NCBI RefSeq assembly: GCF_024231755.1
Contig: NZ_JAAEQH010000069.1
Span: 1 to 33,501 of the forward strand
Direction of reading: 5' to 3'
Source of the DNA: Neptuniibacter sp.
GTDB lineage: Bacteria > Pseudomonadota > Gammaproteobacteria > Pseudomonadales > Balneatricaceae
DNA length: 33,501 nt
In this document: one piece after another, positions 1 to 8,714 of the stretch
Position numbering within the stretch: position 1 is the stretch's first letter
Layout: each line of letters opens with the position of its first letter
Position numbers and translations under genes: made by a program
Notes under the pieces: model-generated
The model's database searches: none
What the model was told of the DNA's origin: nothing
Seen by the model: only the letters and a program-made list of their open reading frames with translations

Positions 1-687
1 CTGATCGGGGCCAACGGAGCAGGTAAATCAACCCTGCTACAACTCTTACTTGGGTTGTTACCTGCAGATCATGGACAGGTTCATTGTGGCAACAAGTCCT
101 TAAAGGATCTGAGCCGCACAGAGATCGCAAAAGAAATGGCATTTGTACCGCAAGACCATACGGTAGATTACCCGTTTAATGTCAGAGAGATGGTCGCCAT
201 GGGCCGAACGCCCTACCTGGGCAGCTACCAGCCAGAAACGTCTATGGATCTGGAGTTTATCGAGCAGGCACTAAAGCGCACTGATCTTTCACAGTATGCT
301 GAACGCAGAGCAGACCAGCTATCAGGAGGGGAAAGGCAGCGGGTATTCATCGCCAGAGCACTGGCGCAACAAGCTGAAATTCTGCTGCTGGACGAACCCA
401 CCGCCAATCTCGATCTCTGTCACCAACTGGATCTAATGAACCTGGTCAAAAGCCTGACTTCGGAAGGGAAGCTCGCGATTGCGGCAATTCATGATCTATC
501 ACTGGCTTCCCGTTTCTGTGACCGGCTAATCCTGTTATCAGGAGGTAATGCAGTGGTAGATGGAACCCCTGAAGAGGTGCTGACGGTGGAAAATTTACGT
601 CAGTACTTTTCCATTGAGGCCTCTGTTGTAAAAGATGAAGCTGACAGAGGTTTAAGAATTTCAGCGTTAAAATCTATTAGCAGTTAA
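1..687 (+). CDS. FecE/HmuV-type ABC transporter ATP-binding protein (5' partial)
   Basis: This is the ATPase of an importer of the iron-siderophore/heme/vitamin B12 (FecCD-linked) type; it would energise uptake from the cytoplasmic face of the inner membrane. The frame is open from base 1, so the start lies outside the window and only the very N-terminus is missing. The visible part begins in the Walker A loop (GANGAGKST), followed by the Q-loop (FVPQ), a segment typical of this subfamily (VREMVAMGRTPYLG), the ABC signature LSGGERQR, Walker B LLLDEPTANLD and the switch His in AAIHDLSLA. Permease and binding-protein genes would be expected upstream. Substrate cannot be told from the ATPase alone; iron-chelate or heme is most likely. 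The class call is firm. Confidence 0.9.
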   Translation: MIGANGAGKSTLLQLLLGLLPADHGQVHCGNKSLKDLSRTEIAKEMAFVPQDHTVDYPFNVREMVAMGRTPYLGSYQPETSMDLEFIEQALKRTDLSQYAERRADQLSGGERQRVFIARALAQQAEILLLDEPTANLDLCHQLDLMNLVKSLTSEGKLAIAAIHDLSLASRFCDRLILLSGGNAVVDGTPEEVLTVENLRQYFSIEASVVKDEADRGLRISALKSISS

Positions 688-824
688 CCCTCTACCACAG
701 ACAGAAGCTACTTTATTATCCTTACTTACATTTCAGAATAATGCAGAGGACTATTTGCGTAGTCTACTCCGTGGTTTGTCTTTATAATCCCCCTCATCTC
801 ACTACAAGCTTATAGACCCTAAAT

Positions 825-1229
825 ATGCTTTACATTCTTCCCGAAACAACCGGCGACATTATTGTCCTACAAGCCAACGGTACTCTCACCGCGGCAGATT
901 ACAGCGAAACCTTTCTGCCTCTGTTTGAGCATGTAAAAAACACACACCCTGAAGTACGACTACTGATAACTTTTGCACCGGATTTTGAAGGGTTCGAGGC
1001 TGGTGCACTCTGGGAAGATGCTAAATTTGGCGTTCAACATGCAAATGACTTTTATCGCTTAGCCGTAGTGGGTGATGCAAAATGGACCGATTGGATGAGT
1101 AAGATAGCTGATCTGTTTATACAGGGTGAAGTCCGACACTACCGCATGACTCAGTTACTTGAAGCGCTGCGTTGGATCAACGACGAAGACGATGATGACC
1201 AAGAGGAAGAACTCTACCCATTTGGATAA
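825..1229 (+). CDS. SpoIIAA-like (STAS-fold) protein
   Basis: A 134-residue soluble protein resembling the SpoIIAA-like family (PF11964), small STAS-like proteins of unknown role in proteobacteria. The pattern seen is a beta-strand start (LYILPETTGDIIVLQANGTLTAADY), a central LLITFAPDFEGFEAGALWEDAKFG segment and a C-terminal EVRHYRMTQLLEALRWI helix; the last residues are very acidic (DEDDDDQEEE). No signal peptide or membrane segment is visible. The ATG at 825 has only a weak ribosome site. It stands alone: 137 bases follow the ABC gene, and it converges on the heme oxygenase gene. Some relatives are proposed to bind lipids or membranes, but nothing here shows that. Confidence 0.8.
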   Translation: MLYILPETTGDIIVLQANGTLTAADYSETFLPLFEHVKNTHPEVRLLITFAPDFEGFEAGALWEDAKFGVQHANDFYRLAVVGDAKWTDWMSKIADLFIQGEVRHYRMTQLLEALRWINDEDDDDQEEELYPFG

Positions 1230-1253
1230 GAGCTAAAACATACTATTGCGGCT

Positions 1254-1865
1254 CTAGAGCTGAGTAAGAGCTAACTCTTCATTCTCTATTGAGCAAATAT
1301 AGAATCGGAAAGCATTTTCAGCCGCTTCAATAATTTGCCCCTCTGTGCCGCAACGTTCAATATAGTTATTCACAAATAACCAATATTTATCCCACTCACT
1401 TCGCTGATCAGCACAACACGAGAAAGCGCTGAATTCAGCTTCCCAAAGCGCGGATTTCGCCAAACGACGAGCAATATAATCACTTCCTAGCTTAGAACCT
1501 TCTAAGAGGTATAGGTATCCAATTATCTCTGGGATAGAACATACCTGATCTACATGAGCAGCTAAACGGTCTTCACTAGAGAAAACAGTTATATCTGCAC
1601 CCAACGCAATAAGGTTTTCTCTGAATAAATTGGCCCTTTGCTGATAGTCATAATCTAAATCCAGTTTCTGAATAGAACGTGCGACCTTCTGTTCTAGAAA
1701 TGCATGAGGGGAATACATATGGATCAAAGCTGTTTTATAGGTATCCCGGTTTAGCCCTTTACCTTTTAAGGGCAAAAGTGCTTCGAGGGAATCTAACTGT
1801 TGATGCAGAGCTTTGGTCGATGATCTTAAACTTTCATGCATACCATGACTGATAGCCATTTCCAT
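1254..1865 (-). CDS. bphO: Biliverdin-forming heme oxygenase (bacteriophytochrome-linked)
   Basis: A 203-residue heme oxygenase that would cleave heme to biliverdin, the chromophore of the phytochrome encoded just upstream. His21 in STKALHQQLD fits the proximal heme ligand, and LEGSKLGSDYIARRL (near residues 120-135) matches the distal-helix LEGS-x-LG motif of the family. The ATG overlaps the stop of the phytochrome gene by one base (TGATG), with GAGG ten bases upstream, so translation is probably coupled. A second ATG lies two codons in and cannot be excluded. Position as the last gene of an operon with bphP is the classical BphO arrangement; a role in iron release from heme is secondary. 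The symbol rests on this context. Confidence 0.9.
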   Translation of the reverse strand: MEMAISHGMHESLRSSTKALHQQLDSLEALLPLKGKGLNRDTYKTALIHMYSPHAFLEQKVARSIQKLDLDYDYQQRANLFRENLIALGADITVFSSEDRLAAHVDQVCSIPEIIGYLYLLEGSKLGSDYIARRLAKSALWEAEFSAFSCCADQRSEWDKYWLFVNNYIERCGTEGQIIEAAENAFRFYICSIENEELALTQL

Positions 1866-3328
1866 CAGATATCAGCCTCAAACATTTTACTCGACTCCAA
1901 TAATCCCCTTAAGCGGTGTAGTTCAAGGTTCGTATGTGACGACCAGGGCCTGCAATAGCCCATTCGTTTTTCAATCCACTTAGCGAAAGACTGCCGAGGG
2001 GAAATTTTTATATTTCCTTCATGATTTTCCACCGGTTTGTTTGGGTTTCCGCCCCACTGCACCTCATAAAGGAATTCACAACGTGTAAGATACAATCGAA
2101 TTAATTGCGAATTGTTACCGCCACTTCTGAACCTGAGTGCAGTAAAGCCTGCTACCTCTGACAGAGGTAAATTACTGATCTCTCCGCTTATATTGTCTGT
2201 ATAAAAAACCAGCTCATCGGAGTTGTGGATAAACCAGTCATCTAAAGATGAGATGAACTCATGATTAAGCTCATTGCCATAAATATAGGTAAATTGATCC
2301 GAACAGAGAACTACCGTATCAACCTCAAATTCTGACTTTATAATGCCCGCAAGCAGATCCCAACTTTCTTCCATGGATGAAGTTGTATCGAGCAAATTTC
2401 TCAACCGTTGAGTCTTAAAATTAAACTCATCTATCAGTTCAAGCCTTTTCCTTGTATCCAGCTCCCTAAGTAAAAAATTAAACCTCGATATCATTGCTGA
2501 CACTTCATAGAGGTTTTCTCGCGGAATACTTTTTGGTGATGATGAGTGACATGAGATCAGTGCATCAAGCTTTTCATTCTTTATAACCGGAAAAGAAACC
2601 GTAGAACCTACACCCATGTTTTTCATGTAAATTTGGTGTACTGGCGAAACACTTCTCAGGTCAACATAACTCAGATCAGGCCTGCCACCTTTCCCTAATA
2701 AAGATACTGGTTTGGCTTGGGCATCTGGGATTTCTCGCCATAGGTTTTTCACGTAAAGGTCTCTAGCAATCTGTGGCACATCACTAGCTGGAAAACGTAG
2801 ATCAAGATAGGTACCCAGGCTGCTATCACTGCAGACTTCAGAGGTAACGAGGCCATCACCATTATCCATAAACTGATAGTACATAACCCTTTCGTGGCCA
2901 GTTAGCTTTTGAATCCAGCTTAATAACTGTTCACGATAGTAACCAAGCTCTTCAAGGTCATTAAAGGTACTGGGGAGATCAAATTGAGGAAGTGAATCAG
3001 TGGAAGGCTCCAGCCCTGGATAGAATTCAAGCGCAAACGCTTCATCAGTACGACTCAGAACAACATAAAAAACGTCACCGCACTCAGCAGCAATTTGTGA
3101 GGGGTGATGTTTACCGGTTTCTTTAGGAATTAAATCCAGTAATGCATGAATTTCCGGTGGTAAAAGTTGACCAACCCGAACCTCATCAGCAAACAAGTTA
3201 AAAGCATCGTAGTTATCAGAAAGGTGTGTTACCTCTCCGCTTGAATTGACAATAATCAGTGCACCATGCGGCTGTATCAAACCTGACAGGTGCAACTGCT
3301 CTTGTTCACATTGCTCAATAAAACTCAT
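1865..3328 (-). CDS. bphP: Bacteriophytochrome photosensory core (PAS-GAF-PHY) without output domain
   Basis: A red/far-red photoreceptor binding biliverdin. From the ATG at 3328 it is 487 residues: PAS about 5-115, GAF about 125-295, PHY about 305-480. The chromophore-attaching Cys is residue 7 (CEQEQLHLSGLIQPHGA). GAF carries FPASDVP with the key Asp near residue 184, SPVHQIYMKNMGVGS with the pyrrole-water His near 230, and SCHS. PHY has the tongue motifs WGG and PRQSF. After the final helix (NLELHRLRGLLES) the protein stops: there is no histidine kinase, GGDEF or other effector. The frame can be opened to a TTG at 3358 directly after the upstream stop, but AGAGG six bases before the ATG at 3328 favours that start. 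It must signal through a partner, most likely the adjacent CheBR-GGDEF-EAL protein. Confidence 0.93.
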   Translation of the reverse strand: MSFIEQCEQEQLHLSGLIQPHGALIIVNSSGEVTHLSDNYDAFNLFADEVRVGQLLPPEIHALLDLIPKETGKHHPSQIAAECGDVFYVVLSRTDEAFALEFYPGLEPSTDSLPQFDLPSTFNDLEELGYYREQLLSWIQKLTGHERVMYYQFMDNGDGLVTSEVCSDSSLGTYLDLRFPASDVPQIARDLYVKNLWREIPDAQAKPVSLLGKGGRPDLSYVDLRSVSPVHQIYMKNMGVGSTVSFPVIKNEKLDALISCHSSSPKSIPRENLYEVSAMISRFNFLLRELDTRKRLELIDEFNFKTQRLRNLLDTTSSMEESWDLLAGIIKSEFEVDTVVLCSDQFTYIYGNELNHEFISSLDDWFIHNSDELVFYTDNISGEISNLPLSEVAGFTALRFRSGGNNSQLIRLYLTRCEFLYEVQWGGNPNKPVENHEGNIKISPRQSFAKWIEKRMGYCRPWSSHTNLELHRLRGLLESSKMFEADI

Positions 3329-3358
3329 CCTTGCCCTCTTATTATTTTTGTTACTCAA

Positions 3359-6300
3359 TCAACAGTTCAGAGTTACAATTTTTTCAAAATCCAAAGCCTC
3401 CAAAGGTTTGGATAAGAGAAAACCTTGTAGGTAATCGCACTTATTTTCAATCAACCAGTTCTTTTGCAGTTCCGTTTCAACGCCTTCAGCTACAACTTTC
3501 AAACCCAATGCCTTAGCCATGGATAGAATTGCCCGGCAGATTGCCTCATCATTTTCATCTTCTCCTAGCCCATCTACAAAACTCTTATCAATCTTGAGTT
3601 CTTCAAGCGGCAGAGTTTTAAGATAACTAAGCGATGAATAGCCTGTTCCAAAGTCATCTATTGAGATGCAGAATCCTTGTTCCTTCAAAACATTGAGATT
3701 CTCAATTTCCACAGACGACTTACCCATCAAACTGCCCTCAGTGATTTCAGCATTAAAGTACTGATGCGGAATCATATAAGTGTCGATACGCGACACGAGC
3801 TCTTTAGCATAATGCTCATCTTTGAGGCTTCTGGTAGAAACATTGAAAGCTATTGGCGGGAGATTCAAACCTCTATTCAGCCAGCGAGCTATATGCTCTG
3901 CTAACATATCAATAACAAGGTTGCTCAATTCGATAATATCGCCTGTTTGCTCCGCAAGAGGAATGAATTCGGCTGGTGATATATCCCCCAGCTGGGGTTC
4001 ATTCCATCTCAATAAAGCTTCTGCACCTACAATTCGACGACTGTCCACAGCCGAGAATTTTGGTTGGAAGACCAGGCGGAACTGATTATGCCTAATGGCA
4101 TACTTTAATGAACTCTCCAATACCGACTGTTTAAGCAGCTTGTCGCGCATCTCGGTATGAAAAAACTGGAACCGGTTCCTACCCGATTCTTTGGCCTTAT
4201 ACATGGCGGTATCTGCCGACTTAAGCAGACCATTTGAGTCTTCACCATCTTCCGGGTACATCGCAATACCAATACTTGCGGAGGCAAAGATTTTGCGGCC
4301 ATCCAAGTCTACAGGTTCAGTTAAGTCCGATAAAATTCTGGACGATACATCCTGTACATCAGCAGGCCCACATTCAGTAATGATGACGGTAAATTCATCT
4401 CCCCCCAAGCGGGATACCGTATCGATATCTCTAACAACCGCCTGTAACCGGCCTGACACTTCAACCAACAACCTATCACCCACATCGTGACCCAATGTGT
4501 CATTAATTGATTTGAAGTTATCAAGGTCTATAAAGAGTACGGCAAGCGAAGATTCATCCCGTTTGGAACGAGCTAAAGCACTATCTAATCTATCCTGAAA
4601 CAGGTTACGGTTAGGTAACCCTGTCAGAGGGTCATGTGTAGCAAGAAATTCGACCTTTCGCTGAGATTCTTTAAGGTTGGAAATATCAGAAAAAACAGCA
4701 ATAAAGTAATCCGTCTCATTTTTATCATTCATTATCCGGTTAATGGTTAACCACTCAGGATATACTTCCCCATTCTTTTTCTTATTCCAGATTTCCCCTT
4801 GCCAATGCCCTTTATTATCCAGCACATTCCACATTTCATTGTAGAACTGCTTACTGTGCCTGCCTGATTGAAGAAGTTGTCCAATCCCAGCACCAATAGA
4901 ATCAACTTCTGAAAAACCAGTGATCGCAGTAAATGCATCATTAATAGAAAGAATAAAACCATTTTTATCTGTTACAACTATTCCTTCACCTGCCTGCTGG
5001 TAAACCTTAGCTGCGATCTTAAGTTTTTCTTCTGCTTGTTTTCGGGTCGTAATATCTTCAGATTCAGTGATAATCATATTAGGCGTACCGTTATGATCAC
5101 GAAGAACCTGATGGACCGTTCTAAAAACACGGACCTTCCCGTCAACCAAGAGGCTGGATTCCGATTCGACAATTCCTAATTCACGAATAGCTCTGAGATC
5201 GTTAGACCAGATCTGACCTGCAAAACTTCCCGGGAACAGATCAAAATCCGTTTTCATTTCATAATCAATATCCTGAATATTCAACGAATTTAAAAACGCA
5301 TCATTGGCGAATAAATATCGACCGCTCAGGTCCTTAGTTGCGATAAGAATATAAGTATTCTCCATCACAGTTTGTAAGCGGTTTTCTGATTCGGCTAAGA
5401 GGTTGCGGGTTTTCTGAATTTCGGTGATATCAAGTAAATTCAAAACAAGAAATTTTACAGCGCCCTGCTCGCTCAACCCCGGATTAACAACTAACTGATA
5501 GGCTTTGTGCTCATTTTTCAGAAAAGCTTCCTGCTTTTCAGCATGGGAGAGCGCCAGACCAAGCACTTGTTCGATATTACATAGGAATTCAGGGAATTTG
5601 ATTCGCCCAATTGGAATATTGCTCGCATTACCACGCAGGTTAAATGCCATAGCTGCTGGGGAGTTAAATCGAACCAGATTTAGCTTACTGTCAAACACTA
5701 ATACTGGGAAATCGAAAGAATCATAGAGATGTGAATACTCTTCATTGAGCATAATCAGCTCATTGGTTTTGATGCTCAACTCTTCATTCAGGCTAACTAA
5801 TTCCTCATTTGTGGCCTGTAACTCTTCGTTTGCAGCTTCCATCTCCTCGTTTGTGGCCTGCAACTCCTCATTGGAGGCCTGAGCTTCCTCATTCAGCGAT
5901 TGCATCTCCTCATTCGCTGTAGCTAGCTCTTCAATTAGAGATTGTAACTGCTCACGGGTAACTTCAAGCTCATCGGAATAAACATTGTCATGAGAAAAGC
6001 TTGGTACATTTTTAGGCGACTCCTGATGCTTAGAAATCAGCAGGAGCACCCAGCTTTCACCCTCTTTACTGACCGGTGAAAGAGATAACTGCCAAAAATT
6101 TTCTGCCAGTTCTTTCGGTCTGCCATATTGAGCAGAGTGGGACTTTTTAAGCTGATGGAGAAGAGCAAGCAGTTCAGTTTGAAAAACAGGATCAATAACT
6201 TCAGGCAAACGGATATCTGAGCTGCCTGATGGAAATCTGAAAAACGTTTCAACCTCTCCGGAGGTCTGTAACACTCTGCCATCCAAGGTACATAATGCCG

Positions 6301-7828
6301 CAGTCACCCCATAGTGTTCAGTAAACGCATCCAACAACAGTTGCGGAGATTCTGAACGAACACGAGGTAAAACCGGTAATTTAGCACTAATGGTCGAAGC
6401 TAAACGGGGTTTGCTATCACCATGTTTGCGAAAGATACGTTCCCTGCGGTTGGTATGAATAAATAACTGCTCAGCCTGAGCAACACTCTCTGAACGCCCA
6501 AGAAAGAGAACCCCTTCCTGTTTCAAAGCAAAGTGGAAGCGCTGCAGGACTTTTGACTGTAATGCGTTATCAAAATAGATAAGAACATTACGACAAGTCA
6601 CCAGATTCAGATGTAGAAAAGGAGGGTCATTAATAACGTTATGGCGAGCAAAGACAATCATGTCACGCAGGTTTTTATGCACCTCATATTGACCGTCATT
6701 TTTAACTATAAAGTACTTTTCCAATAGCTCTTCAGGTAACGCTTTTAGACTTCTTGATGGATAAAGGCCCTGACGCGCAAAATTTAATGCTTCCTCATCA
6801 ATATCTGTGGCAAAAATCTGAACCCGATTGATAGTAGACTGTTGCTGTAACTCTTCCAGTATAAGGATCGCTAGAGTGTACGCTTCCTCACCCGTGGCAC
6901 AGCCCGCAACCCAAGCTCTGAACTCCTCATCAGGAGCCATGTTAGAGAGGATATCCGAAATCGAATCTCTTAGCCCCGCAAAGGATTCACTATCCCGAAA
7001 GAAGGACGTTACCGATATAAGAATGTCTTTCGACAACATGTCCAATTCGTCGGAATTATCTTCTAACCATTCTAGATAGGACTCCATCGATGAATGAGCC
7101 GTTGCCACCATCCTCCTGCGTACCCGTCGCGATAGAGTTCCTACTTTATAACCAGAAAAGTCTACATCACACGCCTTATTCAGAAGCTGAATGATACGTT
7201 CAAGGGTTGACGGTGAGAACTCAACCTCTACCAACATATCAGATGGTAGAGCCATTAATTTTGCAGAAATTTCCTCTGGTTCAAGTATAAAATCACTGGC
7301 ACCAGCATCTATCGCGGATAATGGCATTCCAGAATACTTCGCACTTTCCGGGGACTGAACAATCGCAATCCCGCCTGCAGCCTGGATTGCCCTCAAACCC
7401 GCTGTACCATCAGTACCTGTTCCAGACAGGATGACCCCTACCGCTCTCTCTCCTAATTCTGCTGCCAACGATATAAAAAACTCATTAATAGAGGGCTTTG
7501 GAGATATTTCCGGTAATGCATCCTGAAGAGTAAATTGATCATCCCTTAGCACTGCATTTTTGTTTGGTGGCACAACGTATGCCACACCTGATTGCGGTAC
7601 TTCACCATCTTGCATTTCCACCACTCGTAACCGCGTTTCTCTGGTTAAGAGTTCCGCCATCATACTTTTATAGTTAGGAGAAAGGTGTTGCAGTATGACT
7701 ACAGCATGAGGGATATCGGGTCCAATATTTGATAACAGGTGGGATATAGCCTCCAACCCGCCCGCTGAAGCACCAATTGCAATAACGGATATATTTGAGT
7801 CTGCTGTATAACGACTACCAGCATTCAT
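3359..7828 (-). CDS. CheB-CheR-coiled coil-PAS(3)-GGDEF-EAL hybrid signalling protein
   Basis: A 1489-residue cytoplasmic fusion with no membrane segment. CheB methylesterase domain (about 12-200) keeps its Ser21-His48-Asp140 triad. CheR methyltransferase (about 205-470) has the SAM loop AGCATGEEAYT. A degenerate PAS-like segment (about 490-570) precedes a Glu/Asn-rich coiled coil (about 615-690). Three PAS domains follow (about 695-810, 815-935, 945-1060). GGDEF (about 1065-1230) has an intact RLGGDEF and an RxxD inhibitory site (RDID). EAL (about 1245-1485) keeps EALLRW, NVSTR, EITEG, DDFGTG, KIDKSF and AEGVE. Both c-di-GMP synthesis and hydrolysis look possible. It lacks a CheB receiver domain. 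It is first in the operon, its stop lying 30 bases before the phytochrome ATG, so light is a plausible input. Confidence 0.95.
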   Translation of the reverse strand: MNAGSRYTADSNISVIAIGASAGGLEAISHLLSNIGPDIPHAVVILQHLSPNYKSMMAELLTRETRLRVVEMQDGEVPQSGVAYVVPPNKNAVLRDDQFTLQDALPEISPKPSINEFFISLAAELGERAVGVILSGTGTDGTAGLRAIQAAGGIAIVQSPESAKYSGMPLSAIDAGASDFILEPEEISAKLMALPSDMLVEVEFSPSTLERIIQLLNKACDVDFSGYKVGTLSRRVRRRMVATAHSSMESYLEWLEDNSDELDMLSKDILISVTSFFRDSESFAGLRDSISDILSNMAPDEEFRAWVAGCATGEEAYTLAILILEELQQQSTINRVQIFATDIDEEALNFARQGLYPSRSLKALPEELLEKYFIVKNDGQYEVHKNLRDMIVFARHNVINDPPFLHLNLVTCRNVLIYFDNALQSKVLQRFHFALKQEGVLFLGRSESVAQAEQLFIHTNRRERIFRKHGDSKPRLASTISAKLPVLPRVRSESPQLLLDAFTEHYGVTAALCTLDGRVLQTSGEVETFFRFPSGSSDIRLPEVIDPVFQTELLALLHQLKKSHSAQYGRPKELAENFWQLSLSPVSKEGESWVLLLISKHQESPKNVPSFSHDNVYSDELEVTREQLQSLIEELATANEEMQSLNEEAQASNEELQATNEEMEAANEELQATNEELVSLNEELSIKTNELIMLNEEYSHLYDSFDFPVLVFDSKLNLVRFNSPAAMAFNLRGNASNIPIGRIKFPEFLCNIEQVLGLALSHAEKQEAFLKNEHKAYQLVVNPGLSEQGAVKFLVLNLLDITEIQKTRNLLAESENRLQTVMENTYILIATKDLSGRYLFANDAFLNSLNIQDIDYEMKTDFDLFPGSFAGQIWSNDLRAIRELGIVESESSLLVDGKVRVFRTVHQVLRDHNGTPNMIITESEDITTRKQAEEKLKIAAKVYQQAGEGIVVTDKNGFILSINDAFTAITGFSEVDSIGAGIGQLLQSGRHSKQFYNEMWNVLDNKGHWQGEIWNKKKNGEVYPEWLTINRIMNDKNETDYFIAVFSDISNLKESQRKVEFLATHDPLTGLPNRNLFQDRLDSALARSKRDESSLAVLFIDLDNFKSINDTLGHDVGDRLLVEVSGRLQAVVRDIDTVSRLGGDEFTVIITECGPADVQDVSSRILSDLTEPVDLDGRKIFASASIGIAMYPEDGEDSNGLLKSADTAMYKAKESGRNRFQFFHTEMRDKLLKQSVLESSLKYAIRHNQFRLVFQPKFSAVDSRRIVGAEALLRWNEPQLGDISPAEFIPLAEQTGDIIELSNLVIDMLAEHIARWLNRGLNLPPIAFNVSTRSLKDEHYAKELVSRIDTYMIPHQYFNAEITEGSLMGKSSVEIENLNVLKEQGFCISIDDFGTGYSSLSYLKTLPLEELKIDKSFVDGLGEDENDEAICRAILSMAKALGLKVVAEGVETELQKNWLIENKCDYLQGFLLSKPLEALDFEKIVTLNC
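5795..5890 (-). repeat. Degenerate 42-base repeat encoding coiled-coil heptads
   Basis: Within the CheBR fusion gene a stretch reading NEELQATNEE and similar is repeated with a period of 14 residues (42 bases). The phrase tttgtggcctg occurs twice at that spacing. It encodes the parallel coiled coil that joins CheR to the PAS domains in this type of hybrid, and is a likely site of helical phase changes and slip-type length variation. Confidence 0.6.
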
Positions 7829-7866
7829 AATTGCTATCTTCCACGCTGTACATGCTAAGGATATGG

Positions 7867-7899
7867 ATTCATAGATTACTACTATTATTCATAGATGAA
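7867..7899 (-). promoter_or_regulatory. Paired 10-bp direct repeat and palindrome upstream of the phytochrome/c-di-GMP operon
   Basis: ATTCATAGAT occurs at 7867-7876 and again at 7887-7896, a period of exactly 20 bases (two helical turns). The second copy sits in a perfect palindrome, TTCATAGATGAA (7888-7899). The sites lie 40-70 bases upstream of the first gene of the operon, where a response regulator or repressor dimer pair could bind. The binding protein is unknown. Confidence 0.4.
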
Positions 7900-7976
7900 T
7901 ACATAAATACCCTTATAGTCTAAAAGGGATAAATAAACTTAAATCAATGTTTGATAAGTGCTTTAAGCGGTTACTA

Positions 7977-8006
7977 CATACACGTAATACAAGCTGTTTT
8001 AGATCA
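7977..8006 (-). promoter_or_regulatory. Weak ECF-type promoter candidate for the phytochrome operon
   Basis: On the minus strand TGATCT (8006-8001) is followed after 16 bases by CGTGTA, resembling the TGATCT-N16-CGTA signature found three times in the ChrR-linked block, with one mismatch in the -10. It would leave a leader of about 150 bases before the start at 7828. Chance occurrence is possible. Confidence 0.25.
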
Positions 8007-8068
8007 CTTTTATTCCACAAATCAGATATATATGTTTGTACAAGCTCACCAGAACATGCAGGCAAGAA

Positions 8069-8563
8069 CTAGACTTCAGCTCGATCCCCCACTGGTAGCT
8101 CTAGAGTCTCCCTAACCTCTTCCATCACAATATAACTCTTAGAGTTCTTAACTCCCGGTAAGGTCAAAAGCATATCGCCAAGTAATGCTCTGTACTCTGA
8201 CATATCATTTATACGTGCTTTAAGCAGGTAATCCGCATCACCAGATACCAAATGGCACTCAAGAATATAGGGCAGTTCTTTAACCGCCTTATTAAAACTC
8301 TGGAACGCATCCGGGGTCTGGTAAGAAAGTGAGATCTCGACAAACACCAACATTTTGTAATTAAGGAGTTGCGGATTAAGGCGGGCGTAATACCCTTCGA
8401 TATAACCTTCTTTCTCCAGACGCTTCACACGCTCTATACAAGGCGTGGAACTTAGCCCTACTCGCTCTGCCAGATCAACATAACTAATCCGACCATCACT
8501 TTGTAGGGTCTTGAGGATATTGAGATCAAGTCGATCCAGCACTCTTTTCTTCAATTCAGCCAT
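8069..8563 (-). CDS. dadR: Lrp/AsnC-family regulator, probable DadR
   Basis: A 164-residue transcription factor of the Lrp family. The N-terminal winged helix-turn-helix (about 10-60; LDLNILKTLQSDGRISYVDLAERVGLSSTPCIERVKRLE) precedes a RAM/AsnC ligand-binding domain (about 70-150) with the conserved turn VSGDADYLLKA. The start ATG has GGGGA upstream. It is transcribed away from dadA, the arrangement of DadR in Pseudomonas, where the protein activates dadAX in response to alanine. Regulation of dadA by alanine is therefore inferred from context. A general Lrp role is the alternative. Confidence 0.88.
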   Translation of the reverse strand: MAELKKRVLDRLDLNILKTLQSDGRISYVDLAERVGLSSTPCIERVKRLEKEGYIEGYYARLNPQLLNYKMLVFVEISLSYQTPDAFQSFNKAVKELPYILECHLVSGDADYLLKARINDMSEYRALLGDMLLTLPGVKNSKSYIVMEEVRETLELPVGDRAEV

Positions 8564-8714
8564 AACAGTAATTTCCCCTGCAAAAACATAATAAGAAAGA
8601 ATTTAAAACCAAATTTAAAATAAATACAAAACCTTCCACTACAAAAAAAGCAATAAACTAGTGTTTTCCAATTCATCTATCTCAATGCAATAAAATCTAA
8701 AGTGAGGTGACACT
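8564..8714. promoter_or_regulatory. dadR-dadA divergent control region
   Basis: The 151-base gap between the divergent dadR and dadA starts is strongly AT-rich. AATTTAAAA occurs at 8600-8608 and again at 8612-8620, a period of 12 bases. AT-rich phased sites suit binding by an Lrp-type octamer. No convincing sigma-70 promoter could be fixed by eye. Confidence 0.45.

Noticed and set aside
3329-3358. Upstream extension of the phytochrome to a TTG start directly after the preceding stop
   Set aside because: The ATG at 3328 has a good AGAGG at proper distance and leaves the expected short lead before the chromophore Cys; the extension is basic and unlike the family.
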